From contig NZ_CP030119.1 in the NCBI RefSeq assembly GCF_006968745.1, positions 124,001 through 188,000 on the forward strand: a DNA stretch of 64,000 nucleotides, read 5' to 3'. Below, in pieces: positions 35,392-44,186 of this stretch. The translations under genes were made by a program, and so were the position numbers. The stretch is from Brasilonema sennae CENA114 (GTDB lineage: Bacteria; Cyanobacteriota; Cyanobacteriia; Cyanobacteriales; Nostocaceae). Numbering within the stretch: position 1 is the stretch's first letter; each line of letters starts with the position of its first letter. The notes under the pieces were generated by a model. The model was not told the origin of the DNA and made no database searches. It was given only the letters and a program-made list of their open reading frames with translations.

Positions 35392-38300
35392 TTATAGTAC
35401 TATTTCTTCTCTGTCATTCAAATTGTCACTGGTGTAAGCTTGGAGTTGCTGAGCAGTTGTACGAATCGTTTCAATACACTGTGCCATGCCAGCCACGGTA
35501 GGTTCCTCAAATAACCTGCCCAAGGACATTCCTATCTGGAATACTTCGCGCACCTTGGTGACGATTTGGGTAGCCATTAAGGAATGTCCCCCCAATTCAA
35601 AGAAATTATCGTGAATTCCTATTAGTTCAACTCCAAGAAAATCCTGCCACATATTGACAAGCTTTTGCTCAGTTTCATTCTTGGGAGCGACATAGCCATT
35701 TGGTAAATTCGGTCTGGAATGAAGCGAAAATGAAGTAATTTTTTGGGAAGCTGGTTTTTCTCGTAAAAATTCCAGTTTGATCCATTGGTCAATCCTGGCT
35801 TGTAAATTTCCCGTTGAAACCACTACCTGAGGTTCAATATCCTTGGACAAGATCCTAGTAAATGCCTCTACACCTTCTTCTTTTGCGATCGCTAATTCAG
35901 TCGATACATCTCCCACAAACTTACCTTGCTTGTTATCTTGCTCTAGTTGCCAGCCATCCCAGTTGACGCTGAGCCAGGAGACAGGATTGGTCTGATTGTA
36001 ATGGTGAACAAAAGCGTCCATAAACAGATTTGCTGCTGAATATGCAACATATCCTAATCCTCCTAAAACTGATGACAAAGAAGATAGCAACAAACAAAAA
36101 TCAAGCTCTTTGTCCTGCAAAACCTTTTTCAACACCAAAAGTCCATATATTTTTGGTTGAAATTGCTGCTCACACTCAGTTTTAGTTATCTGTTCAATAT
36201 CACAAAACGTTTTTTCTGTCACAACTCCTGCAGCATGGATTACACCGTTGATCTGACCAAACCGCTCTAGAGTCTGAGCAATTACTTCTCGCATTTGTTC
36301 AAGATTGACAGCATCGGCACTAGCTACCAAAACCTCAGCACCGAGTTCCTCAAGTTCTTGCACTTTGCGAATCTTGCGGCTCGTGCCATCGGTTTTACTG
36401 TGAGTACTCAACCACTCGCACCACCTATCTCGGTTGGGCAAACCTAAACGTCCTGTCAGAACTAGTTTGGCTCGTACAGTCTTTGCCAGATACTCAGCCA
36501 AAACAAGTCCAATGCTTCCGAGTCCACCCGTGATTAGATAGACTCCCCCTTCCCTTAATCGTGGAGTCGCTTCCTTTGCTTTATCCAAGTAGACTGGCTC
36601 AAAGGTTTGCACCCAGCGATGATTACCACGGTAGGCAATAAATCGCTCTGAGGAGGGGACTATGAGTTCCGTTATTAAGTAGTTTACGAGTTTCTCTTGC
36701 CAAATTCCTGCTGAAGGAAGAACAACATCAATGCTACGACAGGTAATATTCGGATATTCTTGGGGAATTACCTTCACTGGACCCAGTAAGGTCGCCTTTT
36801 CTGGACAGAGTATTTCTGTGGGGTTTATTTTCTGAAGATTATTAGAAACGACCGTGATTTGAAACTCATGCGTAAGATTTAGTTTTCCTAGTACTTTGGC
36901 GAGGAACAGTAGACTGTAGAATCCTTTGTCTTGAGCTTGGTCAAGAAGCAATTCCAGTTCTGATGCTGTATGACATTGGGGTGTGACATTCCATAGATGA
37001 ACAATCTTTGTTGGTAGATTTTCCCGTGACTGTAGTTCATTGAGCAAAACCTCGTAGTCATCAGGTTGTTGAGGATTAAGAGTATACAGGCATTCGCTCA
37101 GCTTTGCAAACTCCGATCCAAGCTTCACGGTAATCACATCCTGGTTCTGTGTTCGGAGTTTTTTCTCCAATTGGGAGCCCAAGCCGCACTCATCGCTCAA
37201 CACCAAAATGCAAGACTTTTGCTTTGCCAGTTCTTCCTGAAGCAACGATGGGGGTACTGATGGCTTCCAAAAAGGTAGGTAGAACCAGTCGCCGATATCT
37301 GGTTTTTTGCCCAGTAACGCCTGAGCCGTATGATTACCCTGCCCCTTTTGGGGCGGTTCAATCCAGTAACCTTGCCGCTCAAAGGGATAGGTAGGCAAGG
37401 GGAGACGATGACGCTGCTCGGAAGCATAAAATCTTGACCAATCCACCTGTACTCCATTGAGCCAGATCTGACCTAACGTCTGTAACAAGAATGCTACATC
37501 CGATTTCCTCTCTTGTGGATGGGGTACCGAAGTTAACACTATCTGTTCGGGTTTTTTATCAGGATGCTGTTTGGCTAATTTACTCAAAGTCCGACCCGGT
37601 CCCACCTCTAGCAGAATTTGAGAGGGTTCTTGTAATAACTCTTGCAAGCCTTGGGCAAACCGCACCGTTTGCCGTATATGAGAAGCCCAATAAGAAGGAT
37701 CTGTTGCTTGTTCTGCGGTAATCCAAGTACCAGTGACGTTAGAAATGTAGGGGATTTGTGGGGGCTTAAGGCTGACTTGTGTCACCCGCTCAGTGAAGCG
37801 CTTCAAAATCGGCTCCATCATGTGAGAATGGAAGGCATGAGAAGTATGTAAACGTTGGCTGTCTATGCCTTGGGAAGCTAACTGGTTTTGTATTGCCTCT
37901 ACAGTATCTGTCGTACCTGAAACGACACAGGAGGACGATCCGTTAATTGCTGCCAAAGACAGTGTCTGAGCCAAGAATGGTTGCACCTTTTCTTCAGACA
38001 TAGGAACGGCGAGCATACTTCCTGATGGCAGTTCCTGCATTAGTTGACCCCGTGCCGTCACTAAAACTAAAGCATCTTCCAAAGAGAATACACCTGCAAG
38101 AGTGGCGGCTACATATTCACCGATGCTGTGACCAATCATTGCCACAGGTTGCACTCCCCAAGACATCCACAATTTAGCCAGGGCGTACTCAATCACAAAC
38201 AGTGTTGGTTGGGTAATAGCAGTCTGCTGTAATTGCTGTGCCGCCTTTTCAACTTCTTCCTCTTTTGGGTACAGACAAGAGCGCAAATCTAATCCAAGGT

Positions 38301-40029
38301 AGGGCTTGAGTAATTCACAGCAGGAATCGCACTCTTGGCGAAATGTCGGTTCACTCTGGTAAATTTCCCGCGTCATATTTACATACTGGGCTCCTTGACC
38401 AGTAAACATGAACACAACGGGGCGATCACTTGATTCCTGAAACTGGGTGTAAACTCGCTGTTGAAACTCTTGTAGATATGCTTCGTCAGTAGTTGACGCT
38501 AAAGCTTTGACCGCATCCTCAATATCTTTGGCTATAACCATTCGGCGATGATTAAATGCCTGACGACCCACTTGCAGAGTATAAGCCACATCGGGAAGAT
38601 TGATGTCTGGGTGCTGCCTTAAGTAATTGGCTAGGTTAGTTGTTGCCGTTTCTAAGGCTGAAGGGGTTTTGGCAGACAGCACCAGGAGTTGCTGGGATCG
38701 GGAACGATTGGAAGATGTTTCTAAAGCAGGAGCTTCCTCAAGAATTACATGAGCATTTGTGCCACCAAAGCCGAAGGAACTCACCCCAGCACGACGGGGA
38801 ATGTTATTGACTTTCCACTCTGACAGTTTATTATTGACGTAAAACGGATTATTCTCAAAATCAATTTGAGAATTTGGTATCTCAAAGTTGAGGCTTGGTG
38901 GTATCAACTTGTGTTGAAGTGCCAAGACGGTTTTGATTAAGCCTGCGATCCCAGCCGCTGAATTCAAATGCCCAACATTGGTTTTTACTGAGCCGATTGC
39001 ACAGTAGCCATTTTTATCCGTACCGCACCGAAACGCTTGTGTCATGGCTGCGATTTCAATCGGATCTCCCAAAGGAGTTCCGGTTCCGTGGGCTTCCATA
39101 TAAGTGATGGTTTCTGGCTCCACTTCCGCCATAGCTTGAGCGGTGCGAATCACCCTCGCTTGACCATCTTGGCTGGGTGCTGTGTAGCCGATTTTCAAAG
39201 AACCATCATTATTGATAGCAGAGCCTTTGATGACTGCATAAATACGATCATTGTCTGCGATCGCATCCTTTAGCCTTTTTAGGACAACAACTCCAACTCC
39301 ATTACCGCCAACTGTACCGTTTGCTTTAGCATCAAAGGCTCTGCAATGTCCATCAGGAGAAACAATAGCATCTGGTGAGAGGGTTAATTCATTTTGGGGA
39401 ACTTTAATTGAAACTCCAGCAGCCAAAGCCATGTCGCATTCACCATTGAGCAAACTTTGACAAGCAAAGTGAACAGCAACTAATGAACTAGAACAGGCTG
39501 TTTGAACAGTGACACTAGGTCCCTTAAGATTCAATTTGTAGGATACACGTGTGGCAATGTAATCTTTATCAACACCAATTTCGGTTTGTAAGAATCCTCT
39601 GGATTCCATCAATTCCTGATTGGGATAAATGTTATAGAGTAAGTAAGTGCTTAGACTTACACTAGCGTAAACTCCTACGAGTTTTTCTTCTGTTTGGCAG
39701 TCATAGCCAGCATTTTCAAGAGCTTCCCAGGCACATTCTAAAAACAGGCGGTGTTGTGGGTCCATAGTTTCAGCTTCTTTGGGACTGAAGCCGAAAAATG
39801 AAGCATCAAACATTTCGACATCATCAAGGATAGCGCCAACTTTGATTATCTTATTGTTTTGACCAGACCCATTAGCAAGTATCCCTTGCTGTTCTAAATC
39901 AGAGAAAACCGTAATGAGCTCCTTTCCATTTTTGAGACACTCCCAAAATTCATCAATATTTTTTGCACCTGGAAAACGTCCGGACATTCCAACAATCGCT
40001 ATTTCTAGACCATTCTGCTCAAAATTCAT
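35392..40029 (-). CDS. PKS module KS-AT-KR-ACP
   Basis: A 1,545-residue type I PKS. The KS has VQTACSSSLVA, HGTGTPLGDP and NVGHLNSAAG, all catalytic residues. The AT has FTGQGAQY, GHSIGEYVAATLAG and TSHAFHSHMMEP (malonyl). The KR has YLITGGLGSIGLVLAEYLA with the catalytic Ser and Tyr in LLSSLSSVLGGLGYVAYSAAN. The carrier reads FFELGGHSLMATQ. It should extend the thiazoline acyl by two carbons and reduce to a hydroxyl. The ATG at 40,029 is preferred (AAGG upstream) over an in-frame start that would overlap the previous gene. The C-terminal tail DNLNDREEIVL is acidic, fitting docking to TubC domains downstream. Confidence 0.94.
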   Translation of the reverse strand: MNFEQNGLEIAIVGMSGRFPGAKNIDEFWECLKNGKELITVFSDLEQQGILANGSGQNNKIIKVGAILDDVEMFDASFFGFSPKEAETMDPQHRLFLECAWEALENAGYDCQTEEKLVGVYASVSLSTYLLYNIYPNQELMESRGFLQTEIGVDKDYIATRVSYKLNLKGPSVTVQTACSSSLVAVHFACQSLLNGECDMALAAGVSIKVPQNELTLSPDAIVSPDGHCRAFDAKANGTVGGNGVGVVVLKRLKDAIADNDRIYAVIKGSAINNDGSLKIGYTAPSQDGQARVIRTAQAMAEVEPETITYMEAHGTGTPLGDPIEIAAMTQAFRCGTDKNGYCAIGSVKTNVGHLNSAAGIAGLIKTVLALQHKLIPPSLNFEIPNSQIDFENNPFYVNNKLSEWKVNNIPRRAGVSSFGFGGTNAHVILEEAPALETSSNRSRSQQLLVLSAKTPSALETATTNLANYLRQHPDINLPDVAYTLQVGRQAFNHRRMVIAKDIEDAVKALASTTDEAYLQEFQQRVYTQFQESSDRPVVFMFTGQGAQYVNMTREIYQSEPTFRQECDSCCELLKPYLGLDLRSCLYPKEEEVEKAAQQLQQTAITQPTLFVIEYALAKLWMSWGVQPVAMIGHSIGEYVAATLAGVFSLEDALVLVTARGQLMQELPSGSMLAVPMSEEKVQPFLAQTLSLAAINGSSSCVVSGTTDTVEAIQNQLASQGIDSQRLHTSHAFHSHMMEPILKRFTERVTQVSLKPPQIPYISNVTGTWITAEQATDPSYWASHIRQTVRFAQGLQELLQEPSQILLEVGPGRTLSKLAKQHPDKKPEQIVLTSVPHPQERKSDVAFLLQTLGQIWLNGVQVDWSRFYASEQRHRLPLPTYPFERQGYWIEPPQKGQGNHTAQALLGKKPDIGDWFYLPFWKPSVPPSLLQEELAKQKSCILVLSDECGLGSQLEKKLRTQNQDVITVKLGSEFAKLSECLYTLNPQQPDDYEVLLNELQSRENLPTKIVHLWNVTPQCHTASELELLLDQAQDKGFYSLLFLAKVLGKLNLTHEFQITVVSNNLQKINPTEILCPEKATLLGPVKVIPQEYPNITCRSIDVVLPSAGIWQEKLVNYLITELIVPSSERFIAYRGNHRWVQTFEPVYLDKAKEATPRLREGGVYLITGGLGSIGLVLAEYLAKTVRAKLVLTGRLGLPNRDRWCEWLSTHSKTDGTSRKIRKVQELEELGAEVLVASADAVNLEQMREVIAQTLERFGQINGVIHAAGVVTEKTFCDIEQITKTECEQQFQPKIYGLLVLKKVLQDKELDFCLLLSSLSSVLGGLGYVAYSAANLFMDAFVHHYNQTNPVSWLSVNWDGWQLEQDNKQGKFVGDVSTELAIAKEEGVEAFTRILSKDIEPQVVVSTGNLQARIDQWIKLEFLREKPASQKITSFSLHSRPNLPNGYVAPKNETEQKLVNMWQDFLGVELIGIHDNFFELGGHSLMATQIVTKVREVFQIGMSLGRLFEEPTVAGMAQCIETIRTTAQQLQAYTSDNLNDREEIVL

Positions 40030-40054
40030 AATCTTTACGACCTTACATTCTGCA

Positions 40055-43000
40055 TTAAAGATTAACAATCGTGTTATTGCGTCTTTTTGCCATTAACTGT
40101 TTTTGTCGATGACTCAATTCTTTTTGCTTCTGAGTTTGCTCATCCATTTGATGAGAAAAAGATTTTTCAATCTGATTGTGGCTCAAGTATTTTGCTAAAA
40201 AGCTAATAGTTGGATAGCGAAATATTTGCACAATGGGTATATCCATACCTAAAGCCTCTTTAACCTTGCTATGAACCTGCACAATGTGAACTGAAGTGGC
40301 ACCTAGGTCAAAAAAGTTGCTCTGCATACCTATACTCTCTACCTGAAGCACATTTTTGACGATAGCTGCTAAGGTTCGCTCTACTTCACTTTGGGGCGGT
40401 AAATTGACCGTGTCAGACTCAGAATGCACAGGTTCCAGCTGAGGGAGCGCCCGACGATCTACTTTGCCATTTGCTGACAGTGGCAAAGTCGGGAGTGGTA
40501 CATAAGCTGAAGGTATCATGTAATTGGGTAGTTTCTTTTGCAAGAAACTGTGTAACTCATCAGCAATCGAGGCAAATGTAGAACTTGCTTTAGGAGGTAC
40601 TTGTTCGCTAACGCCTTGGTTAGTCATAACTCCCTCAGGTTGCTGGGGTTTATAGACATGAGCTATCGGGTTAGTGAAATCTAGCTCCAGAGACACCCAT
40701 TCTGAGTCGGGAACAACATAGGCTACCAAATATTTCTTTTCTCGCTCTTTTCCTACTGCTGTTACGACTGCATATTTAACCGCAGAATGCTGTTCCAAAG
40801 CTTTTTCAATCTCGCCCAACTCGATGCGGTAGCCGCTAATTTTGACTTGGAGATCCTCTCGTCCTAAAAACTCAATATTACCATCGGGCAGATAACGACC
40901 TAAATCCCCAGTCTTGTATAAACGTTCACCTGTTTCAGGATGGATAATGAAGCTAGTGTTGGTCTTTTGTTCATCCCGCCAGTAACCTTGAGCCAGTCCG
41001 ATCCCACCAATATAAACCTGTCCTGGTACCCATACTGGGCATGGCTCCATCTTTTCATTAAGAATTTGAAAATATTGATTGCACATTGGTTGACCATATG
41101 GAATACTCTTCCAGGCTAGGTCTACAGCTTCAATTGGATAAAGAATCGACCAAATAGAAGCTTCAGTGGCTCCTCCTAGGCTAATCACCTGTGCGTTTTT
41201 AAACAGTGCTTTTATCTGATTAGGTAAGTTTAGCGGTATCCAATCTCCACTCAGTAGCACTAATTGCAAACCGTTAAGCCACTCTTGGTGCTGATTTTTT
41301 TTACTATATTCTACCAGCATTTGCATTAAGGCAGGTACTGAATTCCAGACAGTCACTTTGTTTTGAGCCATCAAAGCAACCCAATGAGCTGGGTCTTTCG
41401 TGTGTTCAGCATCTGGAATGACGATAGTTCCTCCTGCAGCTAGTGTGCCGAAGATATCGTAGACCGACAGGTCAAAATTGAGAGAAGACAGGGCTAGCAC
41501 TCGATCTGTAGGTTCAACGCCAAAACGCTGGTTAATGTCAACAATTGTGTTGACAGCACCCCGATGGTCAATCATTACCCCTTTAGGTGTTCCCGTAGAG
41601 CCTGAAGTAAAAATAACATAGGCTAAATCTTCTGGTTTCTGCACTGACTCTAAGGGACTATCGTCAACTCCCTGGATATCTTCATCATCAACACCTAGCC
41701 GCTGAATACCATTAGACCAAGTCAATTTCTCATTCAGCCAAGATTGCGTTAAAACGAGCTTTACTTCCCCCTGCTCTAAAAGATGCCACAGTCGCTCCTG
41801 AGGAAGTGCTGGGTCAATAGGTAAGTAAGCAGCACCGGAATAAAGGATTCCTAGCACAGCAACGACTTGCTCCCACCCCTTTTCCATGACAACCCCAACC
41901 AATGTGTTAGGATGGGCACCGAGTTGTCGCAGCCGATGTCCTACTTGATGAGCACGGCGGTACAATTCCAGGTAATTGAGAGTGCGTTTGGATGAGATGA
42001 CAGCCGGTTGTTGCGATCGCTGTGGCACCTGTTCGGCAAATAAAGTGTGCAGCATATGAGATGTTACAGGTGCCTGGGTGGCGTTGATGGCAGTTCGCCG
42101 TTCTAGTTGTGCTTTTGGAATCAGTTGAAAGATTTTTTGCTGCCAACTTTCTTTGTGATTAGCTAATCTCTGAAGCAAACGATTGTAAGCATTGAGCATA
42201 TCATCCAGAAGTCCCTCTGGAAACAGCCCTTCTACCGTAGCCCAGACATTAATCAGAGATCCTCCTTGCTCGTGTGCCTGATAATCTAACCAAACCTGGG
42301 GTGTCTGGGAAATACTGTAGACAACGGAGCCAAACTTGTTTAACCATTCAAATATTCCGTCACTGCTGGAGTTAAGGGCACTCGTAAATATCACAGGCAT
42401 AACAGCCTCTCGCTCCCTACTTTGGAGACGAGACAGTTCTCGCAAAACTTGGACACCACTAACATGGCAGTGATCCATATCATCCCAAAGCTGCTTCTGT
42501 ATGTGCTTTGCCCGCTCTGCAAAAGTATACTGCCCTGAATTGTCAACTGCCAACAGAATGAGAGACGTAAAGTCACCAGCAATATCGTTTATTTTAGGAT
42601 GTAACGGCAGGCGATTAAAAAGTGTAAGATTAATGGTAAAGCGTAAATTCTTGCTCCAAGTAGCCAGGATTTCGGCATAGGCTGCCAGTAACACTCCAGA
42701 TGGTGACAGCCCCATCTCAACTGCCCGATTCTTTAACTTTGACCAGGTTTCAGCTTCTAAGGTTGCTTTGTGACACTTGAATTTAGGCTGGTTTAGGACA
42801 TTGGGATTGATAGCGAGACTCAGTTCGGGAGCAGGGGGAAGTGTTGCCACACGTTCTTTCCAGTAAGCTAGGGAACGCTGGTAGGCTTCTGATTTTCGGA
42901 AGGCATCGGTTGCTAAGATATAGTCTCTAAAAGAAAATTCTAAGGCTGGAAGAGAAAGCTCAGGATTCTTGTACAACTGCCACCACTCCCGGAAAATCAT

Positions 43001-43657
43001 GGTTGCACTTGTGACATCCAGGTTTAAAAGCTCTATACTGATTAGAAGTCGGATACGTCGCTCATCTAAAAGGTAAGCTTGAACTTCAAACCAGGGCCAC
43101 TGTTCTGGCTGAAATAGTTGGTGTGAGAGGCGATCGCGAGCTGCCTCTAGTCGTTGAGCAACTGTTTCTGGTTCCTGAGCGCGCAGGTCTTGGATTTCAA
43201 TTTGATAGGGAGGAACTTGCTCTAGGATTTGCTGCTGGGCATCTGCTGTGACAACCGCACGCAACATATCATGACGACTGATAACCTTCTGCCAAGCAGA
43301 ACTCAACCGATTTAAATCTAGTTCTTCACATTCAAGTTCTACATAGAAATGGTTTCCGACATTACCTAGCTCAAATGCTCCATTTCGACCAAGCCAGTAG
43401 GCTTGCTGAATTTCTGTCAGAGGAAAAGGAAGATGTCGCTGGTCAAGAGCAGGTACAATTGTGGGCAACGTTGAGCTACGCGTTTCCTTGTCATGAAAAT
43501 GTAGCAGTGCCAACAGCTCTGATTTTTGCTGAGCCATCAAAGTGCGAAGTTCAGGCGTTAAGGTACCTTTAGGAGCACGGCAAATCAACTCCTGTCCATC
43601 TATCCACAACTGAACGCCCAATTGCCTAAGCTCTGTTAATAGTTCTGTTGCCTTCAT
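40055..43657 (-). CDS. Cysteine-specific NRPS: TubC docking-Cy-A-PCP, with oxidase scar
   Basis: A 1,200-residue NRPS. TubC docking at about 1-55 (TELLTELRQLGVQLWIDGQE), Cy domain about 65-480, and A domain with FTSGSTGTPKG and code DLYNLSLIW, an exact cysteine code. The PCP has FFDLGATSVHIV. The Cy motif DxxxxDxxS reads ELLNLDVTS, with the first Asp as Glu. Between A8 and A10, where the sister NRPS carries its oxidase, only about 60 residues remain, with recognisable edges (HVYKPQQPEGV, then PKASSTFASIADELHSFLQ). A lost Ox domain is likely, so this module should stop at thiazoline. It probably receives the pyrrolyl starter. Confidence 0.93.
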   Translation of the reverse strand: MKATELLTELRQLGVQLWIDGQELICRAPKGTLTPELRTLMAQQKSELLALLHFHDKETRSSTLPTIVPALDQRHLPFPLTEIQQAYWLGRNGAFELGNVGNHFYVELECEELDLNRLSSAWQKVISRHDMLRAVVTADAQQQILEQVPPYQIEIQDLRAQEPETVAQRLEAARDRLSHQLFQPEQWPWFEVQAYLLDERRIRLLISIELLNLDVTSATMIFREWWQLYKNPELSLPALEFSFRDYILATDAFRKSEAYQRSLAYWKERVATLPPAPELSLAINPNVLNQPKFKCHKATLEAETWSKLKNRAVEMGLSPSGVLLAAYAEILATWSKNLRFTINLTLFNRLPLHPKINDIAGDFTSLILLAVDNSGQYTFAERAKHIQKQLWDDMDHCHVSGVQVLRELSRLQSREREAVMPVIFTSALNSSSDGIFEWLNKFGSVVYSISQTPQVWLDYQAHEQGGSLINVWATVEGLFPEGLLDDMLNAYNRLLQRLANHKESWQQKIFQLIPKAQLERRTAINATQAPVTSHMLHTLFAEQVPQRSQQPAVISSKRTLNYLELYRRAHQVGHRLRQLGAHPNTLVGVVMEKGWEQVVAVLGILYSGAAYLPIDPALPQERLWHLLEQGEVKLVLTQSWLNEKLTWSNGIQRLGVDDEDIQGVDDSPLESVQKPEDLAYVIFTSGSTGTPKGVMIDHRGAVNTIVDINQRFGVEPTDRVLALSSLNFDLSVYDIFGTLAAGGTIVIPDAEHTKDPAHWVALMAQNKVTVWNSVPALMQMLVEYSKKNQHQEWLNGLQLVLLSGDWIPLNLPNQIKALFKNAQVISLGGATEASIWSILYPIEAVDLAWKSIPYGQPMCNQYFQILNEKMEPCPVWVPGQVYIGGIGLAQGYWRDEQKTNTSFIIHPETGERLYKTGDLGRYLPDGNIEFLGREDLQVKISGYRIELGEIEKALEQHSAVKYAVVTAVGKEREKKYLVAYVVPDSEWVSLELDFTNPIAHVYKPQQPEGVMTNQGVSEQVPPKASSTFASIADELHSFLQKKLPNYMIPSAYVPLPTLPLSANGKVDRRALPQLEPVHSESDTVNLPPQSEVERTLAAIVKNVLQVESIGMQSNFFDLGATSVHIVQVHSKVKEALGMDIPIVQIFRYPTISFLAKYLSHNQIEKSFSHQMDEQTQKQKELSHRQKQLMAKRRNNTIVNL

Positions 43658-43728
43658 AATTTATACTCATTCATAAATTTAATAGCGGGCTTCCCGATAA
43701 CTTTGAGTCGTTCTGCTTCTAGACCATC

Positions 43729-43760
43729 TAAGCTCGACAAAATGGATTTTGTCGAGCTTA
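43729..43760. repeat. Perfect 14-bp-stem hairpin at the end of the halogenase fragment
   Basis: TAAGCTCGACAAAA, loop TGGA, then TTTTGTCGAGCTTA. It overlaps the stop codon of the truncated halogenase. There is no T-run after it in the direction of transcription, so it may be the footprint of the event that cut the gene, an attenuator, or an mRNA-stabilising structure. Confidence 0.6.
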
Positions 43761-44030
43761 GCTCATGTCATAGATTGGAGCTTTTTCAGCAGATGTCCAG
43801 GCAGCACCGTATTTTTTGGGAAAACCTGCTTGTTCCATCTGGTCAAGAAATCCAATCTCTTTAAACACTCGTGTTGATGATGGAACTAGAGATTCTCCTA
43901 CATGTGGGCGAGGAAAAATTTCGCTTTCAAAAATAACACATTTAAGACCTGCTTTAGCAAGGTAAGCAGCGGTTGCTGAACCCGCAGGTTCACCACCAAT
44001 GATTCCGATATCAAAGTCTACTTCTGACAT
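43758..44030 (-). pseudogene. Truncated second pyrrole-halogenase gene (N-terminal 90 residues)
   Basis: A leftward frame of 90 residues closely matching the start of the full halogenase at 47,304-48,662 (HVGESLVPSSTRVFKEIGF, KYGAAWTSA). It ends just before the HDWQGLEAD segment of the full protein. The FAD motif GxGxxG is spoiled: GGGPAG reads GGEPAG, with Glu14 for Gly. No other halogenase domain is present, so it cannot work. A duplicated gene that was cut by deletion, ending in a perfect hairpin. Confidence 0.85.
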
Positions 44031-44186
44031 ATTTAGTTCACAGTTGTTATTGTAAAGGTTTGTACCTATGAGATTGTGTACTGCACTTTTGGTGCAAGAA
44101 GCCTATTGCTGTGTAGAAATATCTGCAACTACCAGTCATGCAGCCAATCTATAGAAGCAGCTGAGGTTGTCCTACAAGATTAACCT

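Noticed and set aside
35392..40029. Assigning stereochemical type to the KR
   Set aside because: Neither a clear LDD motif nor the diagnostic Trp was seen, so A- or B-type cannot be claimed.
43375..43572. Frames antisense to the NRPS and PKS genes
   Set aside because: The megasynthase frames are certain from domains, and none of the antisense frames has independent support.
43729..43760. Intrinsic terminator inside the biosynthetic operon
   Set aside because: The hairpin is perfect but no T-run follows in the transcribed direction, so it was recorded only as a repeat.
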